Shown here: positions 7,844-16,038 of the stretch, in pieces
Layout: every line of letters begins with the position of its first letter
How positions within the stretch are numbered: the stretch's first letter is position 1
From: Rhodoferax fermentans
Lineage (GTDB): Bacteria; Pseudomonadota; Gammaproteobacteria; Burkholderiales; Burkholderiaceae_C
Reading direction: 5' to 3'
Assembly: GCF_002017865.1 (NCBI RefSeq)
Contig: NZ_MTJN01000002.1
Coordinates: 1,488,001-1,552,000, forward strand
DNA length: 64,000 nucleotides
Translations under genes and position numbers: made by a program
Notes under the pieces: model-generated
What the model was told of the DNA's origin: nothing
The model's database searches: none
Seen by the model: only the letters and a program-made list of their open reading frames with translations

Positions 7844-9102
7844 ACGCACCCCTGCCCCCAGATTGTCTGAACTCACCCTGGCAACTCGCCCGCCGCGCCG
7901 AGCGCATGAACCCGTCGGTGATCCGTGAGATCCTGAAAGTGACCGAGCGCCCCGGCATCATCAGTTTTGCCGGTGGTCTGCCGTCGAGCAAAACCTTCCC
8001 GGTGGCCGAATTCGAAGCGGCTTGCGCCCAGGTGCTTAAAGACGACCCGGCAGGCGCCCTGCAATACGCCGCCAGCGAAGGCTACGCCCCCCTGCGCCAG
8101 ATGGTGGCCGAACAACTGCGGACCAAGGCCGCCGCAGCGGGCCACACCTGGGAGGTGGACCCGGCGCAGGTGCTGATCACCACCGGCAGCCAGCAGGGGC
8201 TGGACCTGGTGGCCAAGGTGCTGGTGGATGCGGGTAGCAAGATTCTGGTGGAGTCACCGACCTATCTGGGGGCGGTGTCGGCCTTTATCCCGATGGAACC
8301 GGACGTGGTGAGTGTGGCCAGCGATGACCAGGGAGTAGACATCAGCGACCTGCGGACCAAGGCAGCCGGGGCGCGTTTCCTCTATGTGTTGCCCAATTTC
8401 CAGAACCCGACCGGCAACACCATGAGTGAGGCCCGCCGCGCTGCGCTCAGCACAGTCGCTGCCGAGCTGAACCTGCCGCTGATCGAGGACAACCCCTACG
8501 GCGACCTGTGGTTTGACACCCCACCCCCTGCGCCGCTGACCGCCCGCAACCCGGACGGCTGCATCTACCTGGGCTCGTTTTCCAAAGTGCTGGCACCCGG
8601 GCTGCGCCTGGGTTTTCTGGTGGCGCCCAAAGCGGTCTACCCCAAACTGCTGGAGGCCAAACAGGCGGCCGATTTACACAGCCCGGGTTTTAACCAGCGC
8701 ATGATCGCCCAGGTGATGCAAGGCGGTTTTCTGGATCGCCATGTGCCCAAAATCCGTGCGCTCTACAAGGCCCAGCGCGATGCGATGCTGGAGGCGCTGG
8801 CGCAGCACTTTGGCCCGATGCCAGCCCAAGCCGACGCGGCCATGCTGGACAGCCGCCTCACCTGGAACTGCCCGGCCGGTGGCATGTTCTTGTGGGCACG
8901 CCTGCCCCAGGGCCAACGTGCTGTGGACCTGCTGCCCATCGCGGTGGAGCAAGGCGTGGCCTTTGTGCCGGGCGCGCCGTTTTACGCCGATCACGGCGAC
9001 GAACGCACACTGCGCCTGAGTTTTGTGACACCCAGTGTCGAAGAGATCCATCGTGGGGTGGCCGCACTGGCGCGCGCCATGCAAGAACAGGCAGGGGTTT
9101 GA
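7840..9102 (+). CDS. PLP-dependent aminotransferase (class I/II, 2-aminoadipate/aromatic type)
   Basis: A 420-residue fold-type I aminotransferase. It begins NPSVIREILKVTERPGIISFAGGLP, typical of the LysN/2-aminoadipate and MocR-related aminotransferases. The catalytic lysine is in YLGSFSKVLAPGLRLGF, the PLP aspartate/tyrosine segment is LIEDNPYGDLWF, and the C-terminal arginine is in TLRLSFV. It transfers amino groups between amino acids and 2-oxo acids. Its ATG overlaps the transporter stop (ATGA). The substrate is unknown; the racemase neighbour suggests an uncommon or D-amino acid route. Confidence 0.9.
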   Translation: MNAPLPPDCLNSPWQLARRAERMNPSVIREILKVTERPGIISFAGGLPSSKTFPVAEFEAACAQVLKDDPAGALQYAASEGYAPLRQMVAEQLRTKAAAAGHTWEVDPAQVLITTGSQQGLDLVAKVLVDAGSKILVESPTYLGAVSAFIPMEPDVVSVASDDQGVDISDLRTKAAGARFLYVLPNFQNPTGNTMSEARRAALSTVAAELNLPLIEDNPYGDLWFDTPPPAPLTARNPDGCIYLGSFSKVLAPGLRLGFLVAPKAVYPKLLEAKQAADLHSPGFNQRMIAQVMQGGFLDRHVPKIRALYKAQRDAMLEALAQHFGPMPAQADAAMLDSRLTWNCPAGGMFLWARLPQGQRAVDLLPIAVEQGVAFVPGAPFYADHGDERTLRLSFVTPSVEEIHRGVAALARAMQEQAGV

Positions 9103-9104
9103 AC

Positions 9105-9722
9105 ATGCTGCACATCTGGGGGCGATTGAGCTCCATCAACGTACGCAAGGTGGTCTGGGCCGCGCAGGAAACCGGTGTGCCCTTCACCCGCACCGACGCG
9201 GGCCTGACTTTTGGGGTGGTAAAAACCTTTGACTACCTGCGCCTGAACCCCAACGCCCAGGTGCCCACGCTGCAAGACGGTGAGCTGGTGTTGTGGGAGT
9301 CCAATGTGATCGTGCGTTACCTGTGTGCACGTTACGCACCTCACCTGTACCCGCAGGAGCTGGCCGCGCGTTTTGATGCCGAGCGCTGGATGGACTGGCA
9401 ACAAACCAGCCTCAACCCCGCCGGCAGCCCGGCCTTCATCCAGTGGTTTCGCACCGCGCCCGAACAGCGCGACCAGAGTGTGATCACCAAGTCGGTGGCC
9501 ACCATGACCCCGTTGCTGCTACTGCTGGACCAGCATCTGTCACAACGCGCCTACATGGGGGGTGACAGCTTCGGCATGGCCGACATCCCGGTGGCCTGCG
9601 ACATCCACCGCTGGTTTGGCCTGCCCCAAACCCGCCCTGAGTTGCCCCACCTGGAACGCTGGTACAGCCAGATCCTGGACCGCCCGGCAACACGGGGGGT
9701 GCTGGACTTGCCACTGGCTTGA
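9105..9722 (+). CDS. Glutathione S-transferase family protein
   Basis: A 205-residue protein. The N-terminal thioredoxin-like domain (MLHIWGRLSSINVRKVVWAAQE) carries the serine-type motif S-S-I-N, the cis-proline NAQVP and the GSH-binding ESNVIVRYL. The helical C-terminal domain includes GDSFGMADIPVACDIHRW. The ATG at 9105 lies 2 bp after the aminotransferase stop. Such GSTs conjugate or reduce electrophiles; the role in this operon is unknown. Confidence 0.9.
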   Translation: MLHIWGRLSSINVRKVVWAAQETGVPFTRTDAGLTFGVVKTFDYLRLNPNAQVPTLQDGELVLWESNVIVRYLCARYAPHLYPQELAARFDAERWMDWQQTSLNPAGSPAFIQWFRTAPEQRDQSVITKSVATMTPLLLLLDQHLSQRAYMGGDSFGMADIPVACDIHRWFGLPQTRPELPHLERWYSQILDRPATRGVLDLPLA

Positions 9723-9740
9723 CTGCTTGGAGTTGTGCCC

Positions 9741-10676
9741 ATGATCACCAGAACCTTCACACAAGTCGACGTTTTCACCGACACCGCCTACCTCGGCAAC
9801 CCGCTAGCCGTGGTGTTGGACGGTTCGGGTTTGTCCAGCGCCGATATGCAGCACTTTGCGCGCTGGACCAACCTGTCCGAGACCACTTTTTTGCTGCCCC
9901 CCACGCCAGAAGCAGCGGCCCAAGGGGCCGACTACCAGGTGCGCATCTTCACACCCGGCGGTGAGTTGCCGTTTGCCGGCCACCCGACATTGGGCAGCTG
10001 CCACGCCTGGCTGCAGGCCGGTGGTCAGCCCAAGGCGCCCGAGTGCATCGTGCAGGAATGTGGCCAGGGGCTGGTGCGCATCCGCCGCGACGGCAGCCGC
10101 CTGGTTTTTGCCGCGCCGCCGCTGCAACGCAGTCTGCCCAGTGCCCAACTGCTGGCCGATGTCAGCGCCGCGCTGGGCCTGGCGCCGCAGCACATTCTGG
10201 CCAGCCAGCTGCTCAACAACGGGCCACTGTGGTTGGGCCTCTTGCTCGATGACGAGGAGCTGCTTCTGGCGCTGGAGCCTGACCACGCCGCGCTCAAGGC
10301 TTTGGGGCAAAAAGTGGGTGTAGCCCATATAGATCAAGGGGTAACAGCTACACCACTGATAGCGCGCTCCAACCGCGAGGCCCGCGCCTTTGGTCCACGC
10401 ACCAGCACACCCGGCGCAGCCCAGGGTGTGGCCCAGGCCCAAGTGCGCGCTTTTGCGGCACCGATCGGTGTCAACGAAGACCCGGTCACGGGCAGCCTCA
10501 ACGCCAGCCTGGCCCAGTGGCTGATCGCTGACGGGCTGGCCCCCAGTAGCTACATCGCCACCCAGGGCACCTGCCTGGGGCGACACGGCCAGGTGATGGT
10601 GTCACAAGACGACCATGGTCAGGTCTGGGTGGGGGGTGATGTGGTGACCTGTATCGCCGGGACAGTGACGCTGTAG
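9741..10676 (+). CDS. PhzF-family isomerase/epimerase-like protein
   Basis: A 311-residue protein of the diaminopimelate-epimerase fold. It has FTQVDVFTDTAYLGNPLAVV at the N-terminus, NLSETTFLLPP with the conserved glutamate, FTPGGELPFAGHPTLG, and a C-terminal GVNEDPVTGSLNASL. PhzF-like proteins isomerise cyclic or amino-acid-derived substrates; most are uncharacterised. GGAG precedes the ATG at 9741. A degenerate palindromic element encodes residues near VAHIDQGVTATPLIA. A strong terminator follows at 10688-10722, closing the operon. Confidence 0.9.
   Translation: MITRTFTQVDVFTDTAYLGNPLAVVLDGSGLSSADMQHFARWTNLSETTFLLPPTPEAAAQGADYQVRIFTPGGELPFAGHPTLGSCHAWLQAGGQPKAPECIVQECGQGLVRIRRDGSRLVFAAPPLQRSLPSAQLLADVSAALGLAPQHILASQLLNNGPLWLGLLLDDEELLLALEPDHAALKALGQKVGVAHIDQGVTATPLIARSNREARAFGPRTSTPGAAQGVAQAQVRAFAAPIGVNEDPVTGSLNASLAQWLIADGLAPSSYIATQGTCLGRHGQVMVSQDDHGQVWVGGDVVTCIAGTVTL
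10319..10373. repeat. Palindromic element copy 3, degenerate, inside phzF-like gene
   Basis: The stretch TAGCCCATATAGATCAAGGG followed by GTAACAGCTACA matches the family core and right arm imperfectly. It reads VAHIDQGVTATPLIA in the same codon phase as the copies in dapF and the MocR gene. Confidence 0.5.
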
Positions 10677-10687
10677 AGCCACACGCC

Positions 10688-10722
10688 GCCCGCGCCCGGA
10701 TGACCCGGGCGCGGGCATTTTT
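10688..10722 (+). terminator. Rho-independent terminator after the racemase-PhzF operon
   Basis: Perfect 12-bp arms, GCCCGCGCCCGG (10688-10699) and CCGGGCGCGGGC (10705-10716), loop ATGAC, followed by ATTTTT. It sits 11 bp after the phzF-like stop. Confidence 0.92.
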
Positions 10723-10864
10723 CAGGTGGCAGCCACCAAATAGTGACCCCAAGCGCATCACAAGGGTGCAAAATCAAAGTTGCTGACTGGCAGTGCGCGC
10801 CACACTTCAGCACCGTTGTCGGCGCAAACTGCTGCTCATGACAAGCACTCGGAGCACGACCAAC

Positions 10865-11188
10865 ATGGACTACCAAGAACGATTTACCGACCGCGATTTG
10901 GAAAAAATCGTTGATGAAGGCCTGATTTACATGTGCGCCTGCCCGGCACAGGTGGCCGATGCCATCCGCAAACTGCGCGGGCTCTACCGCTACCAGTACC
11001 ACTGCATCAACGACCCGGACAACCAGTCCGAGGTGCACCAGACCATTGCCCAAAGCGCGATCCACGCCCATGCCCACCTGCAGGACTGTCTGGACCAGAT
11101 CCTGACCCTCGAAAAATGGGACCGCACCACATTGACCATGCCCGCCAACCTGCGTGTCAGACAGGCCAAGGCCATGCTCTCGGAATAA
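10865..11188 (+). CDS. Conserved hypothetical protein, 107 aa
   Basis: A small soluble, charged protein starting MDYQERFTDRDLEKIVDEG with two cysteines (MCACPAQV) early on and an alpha-helical look. No domain is recognised. The ATG at 10865 is chosen because the protein-like composition begins there. It lies alone between two terminators. Betaproteobacterial conservation is suspected from its well-behaved sequence but was not checked. Confidence 0.65.
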   Translation: MDYQERFTDRDLEKIVDEGLIYMCACPAQVADAIRKLRGLYRYQYHCINDPDNQSEVHQTIAQSAIHAHAHLQDCLDQILTLEKWDRTTLTMPANLRVRQAKAMLSE

Positions 11189-11218
11189 GCCACCCTACGC
11201 GGCGCCTGCGTCAGACAC

Positions 11219-11246
11219 AAAAAAAGCACCCGAAGGTGCTTTTTTT
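11219..11246. terminator. Bidirectional rho-independent terminator
   Basis: A near-ideal hairpin with arms AAAAAAAGCACC (11219-11230) and GGTGCTTTTTTT (11235-11246) and tetraloop CGAA. It serves the 107-aa gene on the plus strand and the phasin gene on the minus strand. Confidence 0.95.
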
Positions 11247-11288
11247 ATGGCCACACGTGGGCCGACAGGCACGAGGCCATCGGGCAAA

Positions 11289-11834
11289 TCAGGCCTTCTT
11301 GCTGACCGCAGCGGCGGCGCTCAAGGCGTGTTCGGTCACTGCAGCGACATTGCTTTCAGCCATGGCGAGCGCTTTTTTGGCGGTGCTTTGGGCCGATTCG
11401 ATGGCGTTTTGGCTGGATGCCAGAGCGCTCTTGAGCACCGCCACGGCCGACTCGGTGCCAGCCGGTGCGTTCTTGCTCAAGCTGTCCAGCGCCTTGGTCA
11501 TGGTCTTTTGGCTCTCTGCGGCCTGCGCTTCAAATGCCTTGGTGAACTCGGCACTGGTCTCCACGGTGATGCCGTACACATGGCGGCTGTAAGCAGCGGC
11601 TTTTTCAGCGGCAGGGCCAACCAAGCCGGTTTGCAAAGTCATAACTTGTTGCAGGTCTTTGGCAGCCAGCAGGCTTTGGGCGTGGTGGAAGGACTCGGTC
11701 AACACCGCTTTGGCAGCGGCCAGATTGAGTTCAACCAGTTTTTCGAAGCCAGAGAAGGCCTTGGTGGACAGGCCGGTGAACGCGTCCAGGTTGGTCTTGT
11801 TGGCGGCGGTGATTTGGTCAGCGGTGATAAACAT
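11289..11834 (-). CDS. phaP: Phasin (polyhydroxyalkanoate granule protein)
   Basis: A 181-residue, alanine-rich, amphipathic helical protein. MFITADQITAANKTNLDAF, AFSGFEKLVELNLAAAK and a C-terminal alanine-rich run (EHALSAAAAVSKKA) are typical of betaproteobacterial phasins that coat PHA storage granules and control their size. The gene stands alone with a strong terminator behind it and two TGCAGCA-type sites upstream that could bind the PHA regulator PhaR. Confidence 0.92.
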   Translation of the reverse strand: MFITADQITAANKTNLDAFTGLSTKAFSGFEKLVELNLAAAKAVLTESFHHAQSLLAAKDLQQVMTLQTGLVGPAAEKAAAYSRHVYGITVETSAEFTKAFEAQAAESQKTMTKALDSLSKNAPAGTESAVAVLKSALASSQNAIESAQSTAKKALAMAESNVAAVTEHALSAAAAVSKKA

Positions 11835-11886
11835 GGCGGTGTCTTTCAGGAAGAGGTTGATGAACCAGGGATGCTTTGCAAACTTA

Positions 11887-11959
11887 TGTTGCAGTGCAGC
11901 ATGACTGAATTATAGGAACACCTGACGCCAAAACAAGTATTTTTTGCTGCACCGCAACA
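11887..11959. promoter_or_regulatory. Paired inverted TGC-rich sites upstream of phaP
   Basis: TGTTGCAGTGCAGCA (11887-11901) recurs on the opposite strand as TGTTGCGGTGCAGCA (complement of 11945-11959), 14 of 15 bases identical. PhaR repressors are known to bind TGC-rich sites upstream of phasin genes, so this pair is a reasonable PhaR operator candidate. The site assignment is inference. Confidence 0.5.
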
Positions 11960-11991
11960 AATAAGCTAGGTGACAGCCTCTAAAACCGTGG

Positions 11992-12885
11992 TCAGCGCCA
12001 GAGCAACAGCCCGGTGCCCACCACCGTCATCAGCGCCCCCAGCCAGGCACCCGGTGCTGGCGCACGTTTGAGCTGGAACCACAACAAGGGCAGCACCAGA
12101 ATCGGTGACACCGAGGACAGGATCGCGACCATGCCCACATCGCCCTTTTCCAAGGCAAGAAGCACCAGCGTCATGCCCACCCCCATGGCCACAAAACCGT
12201 TGAGCCCGGTTTGCACCAGCACACGCGCCGTCGGCGCCGTGGTGGCGCGCGCCGCCCGAAAACCGGAGAGCAGCAGCACCCCATGCGCGGCGGTGGCCAC
12301 CGTCACCCGCACCGCCGAGGCCATCATCGGGTCCACCTGCAAAGCCATCACCGGTTTGGCCACCAGCGAGCCCACCGCCTGGCACAAGGCGGCCAGCAGC
12401 GCCAGCGCCACGCCCAGCCCGACATGGCCACGGTCGACCTCCCAGGCGTGGTTTTCGTCCTTGCGTCGGCCCAGGGCCATCGCGGTCATCACCCCGGCCA
12501 GCGTCAGTGCCGCACCCACCAAGGCCTGCACACTCATGCGCTCGTCCAGCAGCCAAAAGCCCAACGCCGCGCTGAAAGCCGCATGGGTGGCGAACAACAC
12601 CCCGGCGCGGCGTGGCCCCAGGCTGTTCATGGCCGCAAACAAGGCGGTATCACCGACAAAAATGCCGATCAGCCCACTGATCGCCATCGCGCCCCAGGCC
12701 TCCAGCCCAAACCCACGCCAGCCACCCGTGACGGCCACCACCGACCACAACATCACCGCCACCATGGCCATGCGCCAGCGGGTGAAAGCAAACGCACCGA
12801 GGTGGCGCGAAGGTGTGACCGACATCACACTGCCCATCGCCCAGCAGGCGGCGGCGCCCAGCGCCAACAAATCGTAAGCAAGCAT
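11992..12885 (-). CDS. EamA/DMT-family transporter
   Basis: A 297-residue membrane protein with about ten helices in two repeated EamA halves (MLAYDLLALGAAACWAMGSV; GLGVALALLAALCQAVGSLV). It is a probable metabolite exporter of unknown substrate. Its start lies 8 bp after the creatininase-like gene, so the two form a two-gene unit. It is not close in sequence to the DMT protein at 6902-7843. Confidence 0.88.
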   Translation of the reverse strand: MLAYDLLALGAAACWAMGSVMSVTPSRHLGAFAFTRWRMAMVAVMLWSVVAVTGGWRGFGLEAWGAMAISGLIGIFVGDTALFAAMNSLGPRRAGVLFATHAAFSAALGFWLLDERMSVQALVGAALTLAGVMTAMALGRRKDENHAWEVDRGHVGLGVALALLAALCQAVGSLVAKPVMALQVDPMMASAVRVTVATAAHGVLLLSGFRAARATTAPTARVLVQTGLNGFVAMGVGMTLVLLALEKGDVGMVAILSSVSPILVLPLLWFQLKRAPAPGAWLGALMTVVGTGLLLWR

Positions 12886-12893
12886 GGGGAAAG

Positions 12894-13739
12894 TCAGCGC
12901 AGTGCGGTGCAGTTCGTCAGGGTGTCTGGCGGCAACTGATCGATTTCAGCCAGCAGTTGCGCCAGTGCCCGGCCAGCCGCCTGCACCAGGGCGTGACCCT
13001 TGTCGGCCGTGGCGGCGGCGGCGTTGCCGACCGCACCCGCCGGGTTGTAGTCCTGCATCTGCCAGCCAAGCTTGGCGCTTTTGCCATTACCCAGAATCTC
13101 AAATTGCTGGGCACGGGTTTGTGAGGTGGAGGCAAAGTTCTGCGCCTGATCCAAAGCTACATGCGCTGGGTCCAACGCCAGCATCATAGAGGTTTCGATG
13201 TCGCCCGCGTGGATGCCAAAGCGGTGTTCATCGGCAGAGAACAAGGCATTCACGTCTTGCCCTTGGGTATCACGCAGCGGCAGGTTGAACCAGCTCACGC
13301 TGTACACCAGCATGTCCAGCCGTGCACGCAGGTCACGCGCCACCAGGTCCATCACCCCCACATGACCACCATGGGTGTTGAACAACACCAGCTTGGTGAT
13401 GCCGCTGGTCGCCACTGACTCACCGATGTCGGTCCACAGCCGCAAGATGGTCTCGTTCTTGAGCGTCAGTGTGCCTGGAAAACGGGCATGTTCAGGACTC
13501 AGCCCCACGGCTTGGGTCGGCAAAAACAGCACCGGCAGGTCTGGCGCCAAGTGCGGCAAGCTGGCCGCCACGATGCCGTTGACCAGCACCGTGTCAACAC
13601 TCACCGGCAGATGTGGCCCATGCTGCTCGGTCGCGGCCACCGGCAACACCGCGATGGTGCGCGCCGCCTCGCCACTGGCCAACAAAGCAGCAAAGTCACG
13701 GGTACTCAGGTCGACCCAGTAGCGTGATGGGGTGCTCAT
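12894..13739 (-). CDS. Creatininase-family amidohydrolase
   Basis: A 281-residue protein with the family's metal-binding motifs: ATEQHGPHLPVSVD near residue 35, FNTHGGHVGVMD near residue 125 and HAGDIETSMML near 185. The family hydrolyses cyclic or linear amides (creatininase, formamide hydrolases, MftE-type peptidases) with Zn or Mn. Coupling to an EamA exporter suggests handling of a small metabolite. The substrate is unknown. Confidence 0.85.
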   Translation of the reverse strand: MSTPSRYWVDLSTRDFAALLASGEAARTIAVLPVAATEQHGPHLPVSVDTVLVNGIVAASLPHLAPDLPVLFLPTQAVGLSPEHARFPGTLTLKNETILRLWTDIGESVATSGITKLVLFNTHGGHVGVMDLVARDLRARLDMLVYSVSWFNLPLRDTQGQDVNALFSADEHRFGIHAGDIETSMMLALDPAHVALDQAQNFASTSQTRAQQFEILGNGKSAKLGWQMQDYNPAGAVGNAAAATADKGHALVQAAGRALAQLLAEIDQLPPDTLTNCTALR

Positions 13740-13771
13740 GGTGCGTTTTGGAAAGTGAGGTCGTGCTCGAC

Positions 13772-14119
13772 TCAGGCCTTTTTCATGAACTCGGCTTTGA
13801 GCATGAAGGCGCCTTGGTCGGTCTTGCAGTCGACCTCGTGGTCACCCGCGCCTTCGGGCAGGCGGATGCCTTTGATCTTGGTGCCTTTTTTGAGCACGAT
13901 GGACGAGCCTTTGACCTTCAGGTCCTTGATCAGGATCACCGTGTCACCACTGGCCAAGGGGTTGCCATTGGCATCAAGCACCGGACCGCTGGCGGCTTCA
14001 CCCTCTTCCGCCGCAGCGGTTTGGGGCCACTCAAACCCGCAGTCCGGGCAGATGTAGTTGTCCCCATCCGGGTAGGTGTTGTCTAAGGTGCATTGGGGGC
14101 AGGCGGGAAACTGGGGCAT
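13772..14119 (-). CDS. phnA: PhnA/YjdM-type zinc-ribbon protein
   Basis: A 115-residue protein. The N-terminal zinc ribbon has C-x2-C pairs (PACPQC and YICPDC), followed by the PhnA domain (GDTVILIKDLKVKGSSIVLKKGTKIKGIRL). Despite the name, the family's link to phosphonates is weak and its function is not settled. The ATG at 14119 is chosen over an upstream start because the zinc ribbon begins directly after it. It stands alone. Confidence 0.9.
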   Translation of the reverse strand: MPQFPACPQCTLDNTYPDGDNYICPDCGFEWPQTAAAEEGEAASGPVLDANGNPLASGDTVILIKDLKVKGSSIVLKKGTKIKGIRLPEGAGDHEVDCKTDQGAFMLKAEFMKKA

Positions 14120-14221
14120 GGTGAAAGTGCAAAAAAATGGTGGGTTCAACCCAAGGGTGACAAGTGTACGAGGCCTATCCGGCTACTGGTCGCGTCGATC
14201 ACGCTTCAGTATCATGTGCGG

Positions 14222-14980
14222 ATGACACAAGATCTCTTCCGCACCGACGCTTATCTGCTTGACACCACCGCCACGGTGACAGCGATCACATCGCAAGGCA
14301 TTGTGCTGGACCGCACCGTGTTTTACCCGCTGGGCGGTGGCCAGGCGGGGGACACCGGTGTGCTGGTACTGGCCGATGGCACCGACATCACCATCGTGGA
14401 CACCCGCAAGGGCAAGGCCGAGGATGGCAGTTTTACACAAGATATCTGCCATTTGCCCTCGCCAGACGTGCTTGAGCAGCTATTAACGCCAGAGCAAAGC
14501 AAACTCGCGGTGGGCGACACGGTCACAGCCCGCATCGACTGGGCGCGGCGCCACCGGATGATGCGTTTCCACACCGCCACCCATTTGTTGTGCCACATCG
14601 TGCCTCAGCTGGTCAACGGCTGTTCGATCACGCCTGACTACGCGCGGCTGGACTTCAACATGACTGACGCGCTGGACAAAGAGGCCCTCACCGCCGCCAT
14701 TGCCACGCTGGTGTCCGCCGCCCACCCGGTGACGGTCGGCGCCATCACCGATGCCGAACTCGACGCCAACCCCGCGCTGGTCAAAAGCATGTCGGTGCAA
14801 CCACCGCGCGGCAGCGGGCAAATCCGCACGATACGGATCGGCGACGAGACCTTGATCGACCTGCAACCCTGCGGCGGCACCCATGTGGCCAACACGGCGG
14901 AAATTGGCCCGGTCATCGTCACCAAGATCGAGAAAAAGTCTGCCAGCACCCGCCGTGTGGTGCTGGGTTTTGCCCCATGA
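14222..14980 (+). CDS. alaX: Alanyl-tRNA editing protein (AlaX family)
   Basis: A 252-residue free-standing editing domain that hydrolyses Ser- or Gly-tRNA(Ala). The zinc ligands are visible in HTATHLL (about residue 118) and CGGTH (about residue 219). FYPLGGGQAGDTG matches the N-terminal glycine-rich domain of AlaX-M proteins. The ATG at 14222 gives MTQDLFRTDAYL. Its last 4 bp overlap the next gene. Confidence 0.92.
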   Translation: MTQDLFRTDAYLLDTTATVTAITSQGIVLDRTVFYPLGGGQAGDTGVLVLADGTDITIVDTRKGKAEDGSFTQDICHLPSPDVLEQLLTPEQSKLAVGDTVTARIDWARRHRMMRFHTATHLLCHIVPQLVNGCSITPDYARLDFNMTDALDKEALTAAIATLVSAAHPVTVGAITDAELDANPALVKSMSVQPPRGSGQIRTIRIGDETLIDLQPCGGTHVANTAEIGPVIVTKIEKKSASTRRVVLGFAP

Positions 14981-15303
14981 GCCGGGGCCAGATCAGGAAC
15001 ATCACCGGCGACTCCTTTTTTGCCTGGGATGGCATCGTCCTGGTGGTCAACATCCTGGGCAAACCCAGCGCGGCCAAGGACGCGATTGGCAAACCCCACG
15101 GCACCCAGCTCAAGGTCAGCGTGACCGCCAAACCGCTGGGTGGCAAAGCCACAGACCACATGGTGCGTTTTCTGGCGCCGCTGTTTGGTGTGAGTGTGTC
15201 TGCCATTGAGGTGGTGTTTGGCCAGGAAAACGTCAACAAGCAGTTACGCATCACCGCGCCGACCAAATTGCCAGCGGTATTTACCCAGGACGCATCAGAC
15301 TGA
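14977..15303 (+). CDS. DUF167 (YggU-like) protein
   Basis: A 108-residue protein with the family signature: VTAKPLGGKATDHMVRFLAPLF followed by an IEVVFGQENVNKQLRI strand. DUF167 proteins have a small alpha/beta fold and no settled function. ATGA overlap with alaX indicates translational coupling. Confidence 0.85.
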   Translation: MSRGQIRNITGDSFFAWDGIVLVVNILGKPSAAKDAIGKPHGTQLKVSVTAKPLGGKATDHMVRFLAPLFGVSVSAIEVVFGQENVNKQLRITAPTKLPAVFTQDASD

Positions 15304-15340
15304 GCCGAATGGTGCGCCGCCCGGAACGCTCAGGCGCGGG

Positions 15341-15928
15341 CTATTTGAGTTTGCCCAGAGATACCCGGATCGCCTCCAGCCGCGCCTCGTAGTCAGTCGC
15401 ATCACCGTAGTCCAGAAACTGGCTGTAACGGGCATGGGTGCCCATCACTTTTTTGGCGTGTTTGATCGGGCAGAAATAGGCTTCGGTGCGCGCCAGAATC
15501 TCGCGCCAATAACCCACCAGCCCGTTGCCGTATTCGCAGTAGGTGCAGTGAAACTTCTCGATGAAGTTCAGATACTGCAGCTGGCGGCGGTCAAACACCA
15601 GGTAGTCGGCGCGGCGCACCTTGGTGATGCCGTAAATCGGAAAACAGCTCCACTGGTAGAAGCTGACACAGAGGTCCAGCAGCACCAGCGGAACAATCAT
15701 GCCGTAGATGATCGGGCCGGTGATCAGGTTTTGTGGGCGAAAACTCACCAGCCATCTGAAAAAATTCATCTTGAGCTTGCGGTGCGCGGCTTTGACCGAG
15801 CTCTCAAACTCCACCCGTTTGCCCTTGATCTGGAAAAACATGCGACTTTGCTGCTCGTGCATGGCGGTGACGAGTTCGGCCTCCAGAGTGGCCATTTGGG
15901 CCAGCAGCTGGCTGATACGTTCGTTCAT
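15341..15928 (-). CDS. Conserved membrane-associated protein with cysteine motifs
   Basis: A 195-residue protein that I do not recognise. The N-terminal third is a coiled-coil-like segment (MNERISQLLAQMATLEAEL). A hydrophobic stretch at about 70-105 could form one hairpin or two helices, and a C-terminal region carries HCTYCEYGNG and FCPIKHAKKV. The cysteine/histidine pattern could bind a metal. The ATG at 15928 is chosen because upstream sequence is not protein-like. It is divergent from the RNB gene. I recall similar proteins only as hypotheticals. Confidence 0.75.
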   Translation of the reverse strand: MNERISQLLAQMATLEAELVTAMHEQQSRMFFQIKGKRVEFESSVKAAHRKLKMNFFRWLVSFRPQNLITGPIIYGMIVPLVLLDLCVSFYQWSCFPIYGITKVRRADYLVFDRRQLQYLNFIEKFHCTYCEYGNGLVGYWREILARTEAYFCPIKHAKKVMGTHARYSQFLDYGDATDYEARLEAIRVSLGKLK

Positions 15929-16038
15929 GCTTGTCCTTTCTGGTGCGGGAGCTTGGTGCAAAGCTTGTCCGGCCAATATACGCCCACGCAAGTCAGACCC
16001 CAGCCCAGACAGCAGGCACCCATGGGACAATCCGGCGC

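Noticed and set aside
14465..14510. GAGCAGCTATTAACG in alaX resembles the right flank of the palindromic family
   Set aside because: No core AGCCCTT/AAGGGCT pairing nearby; similarity too short.
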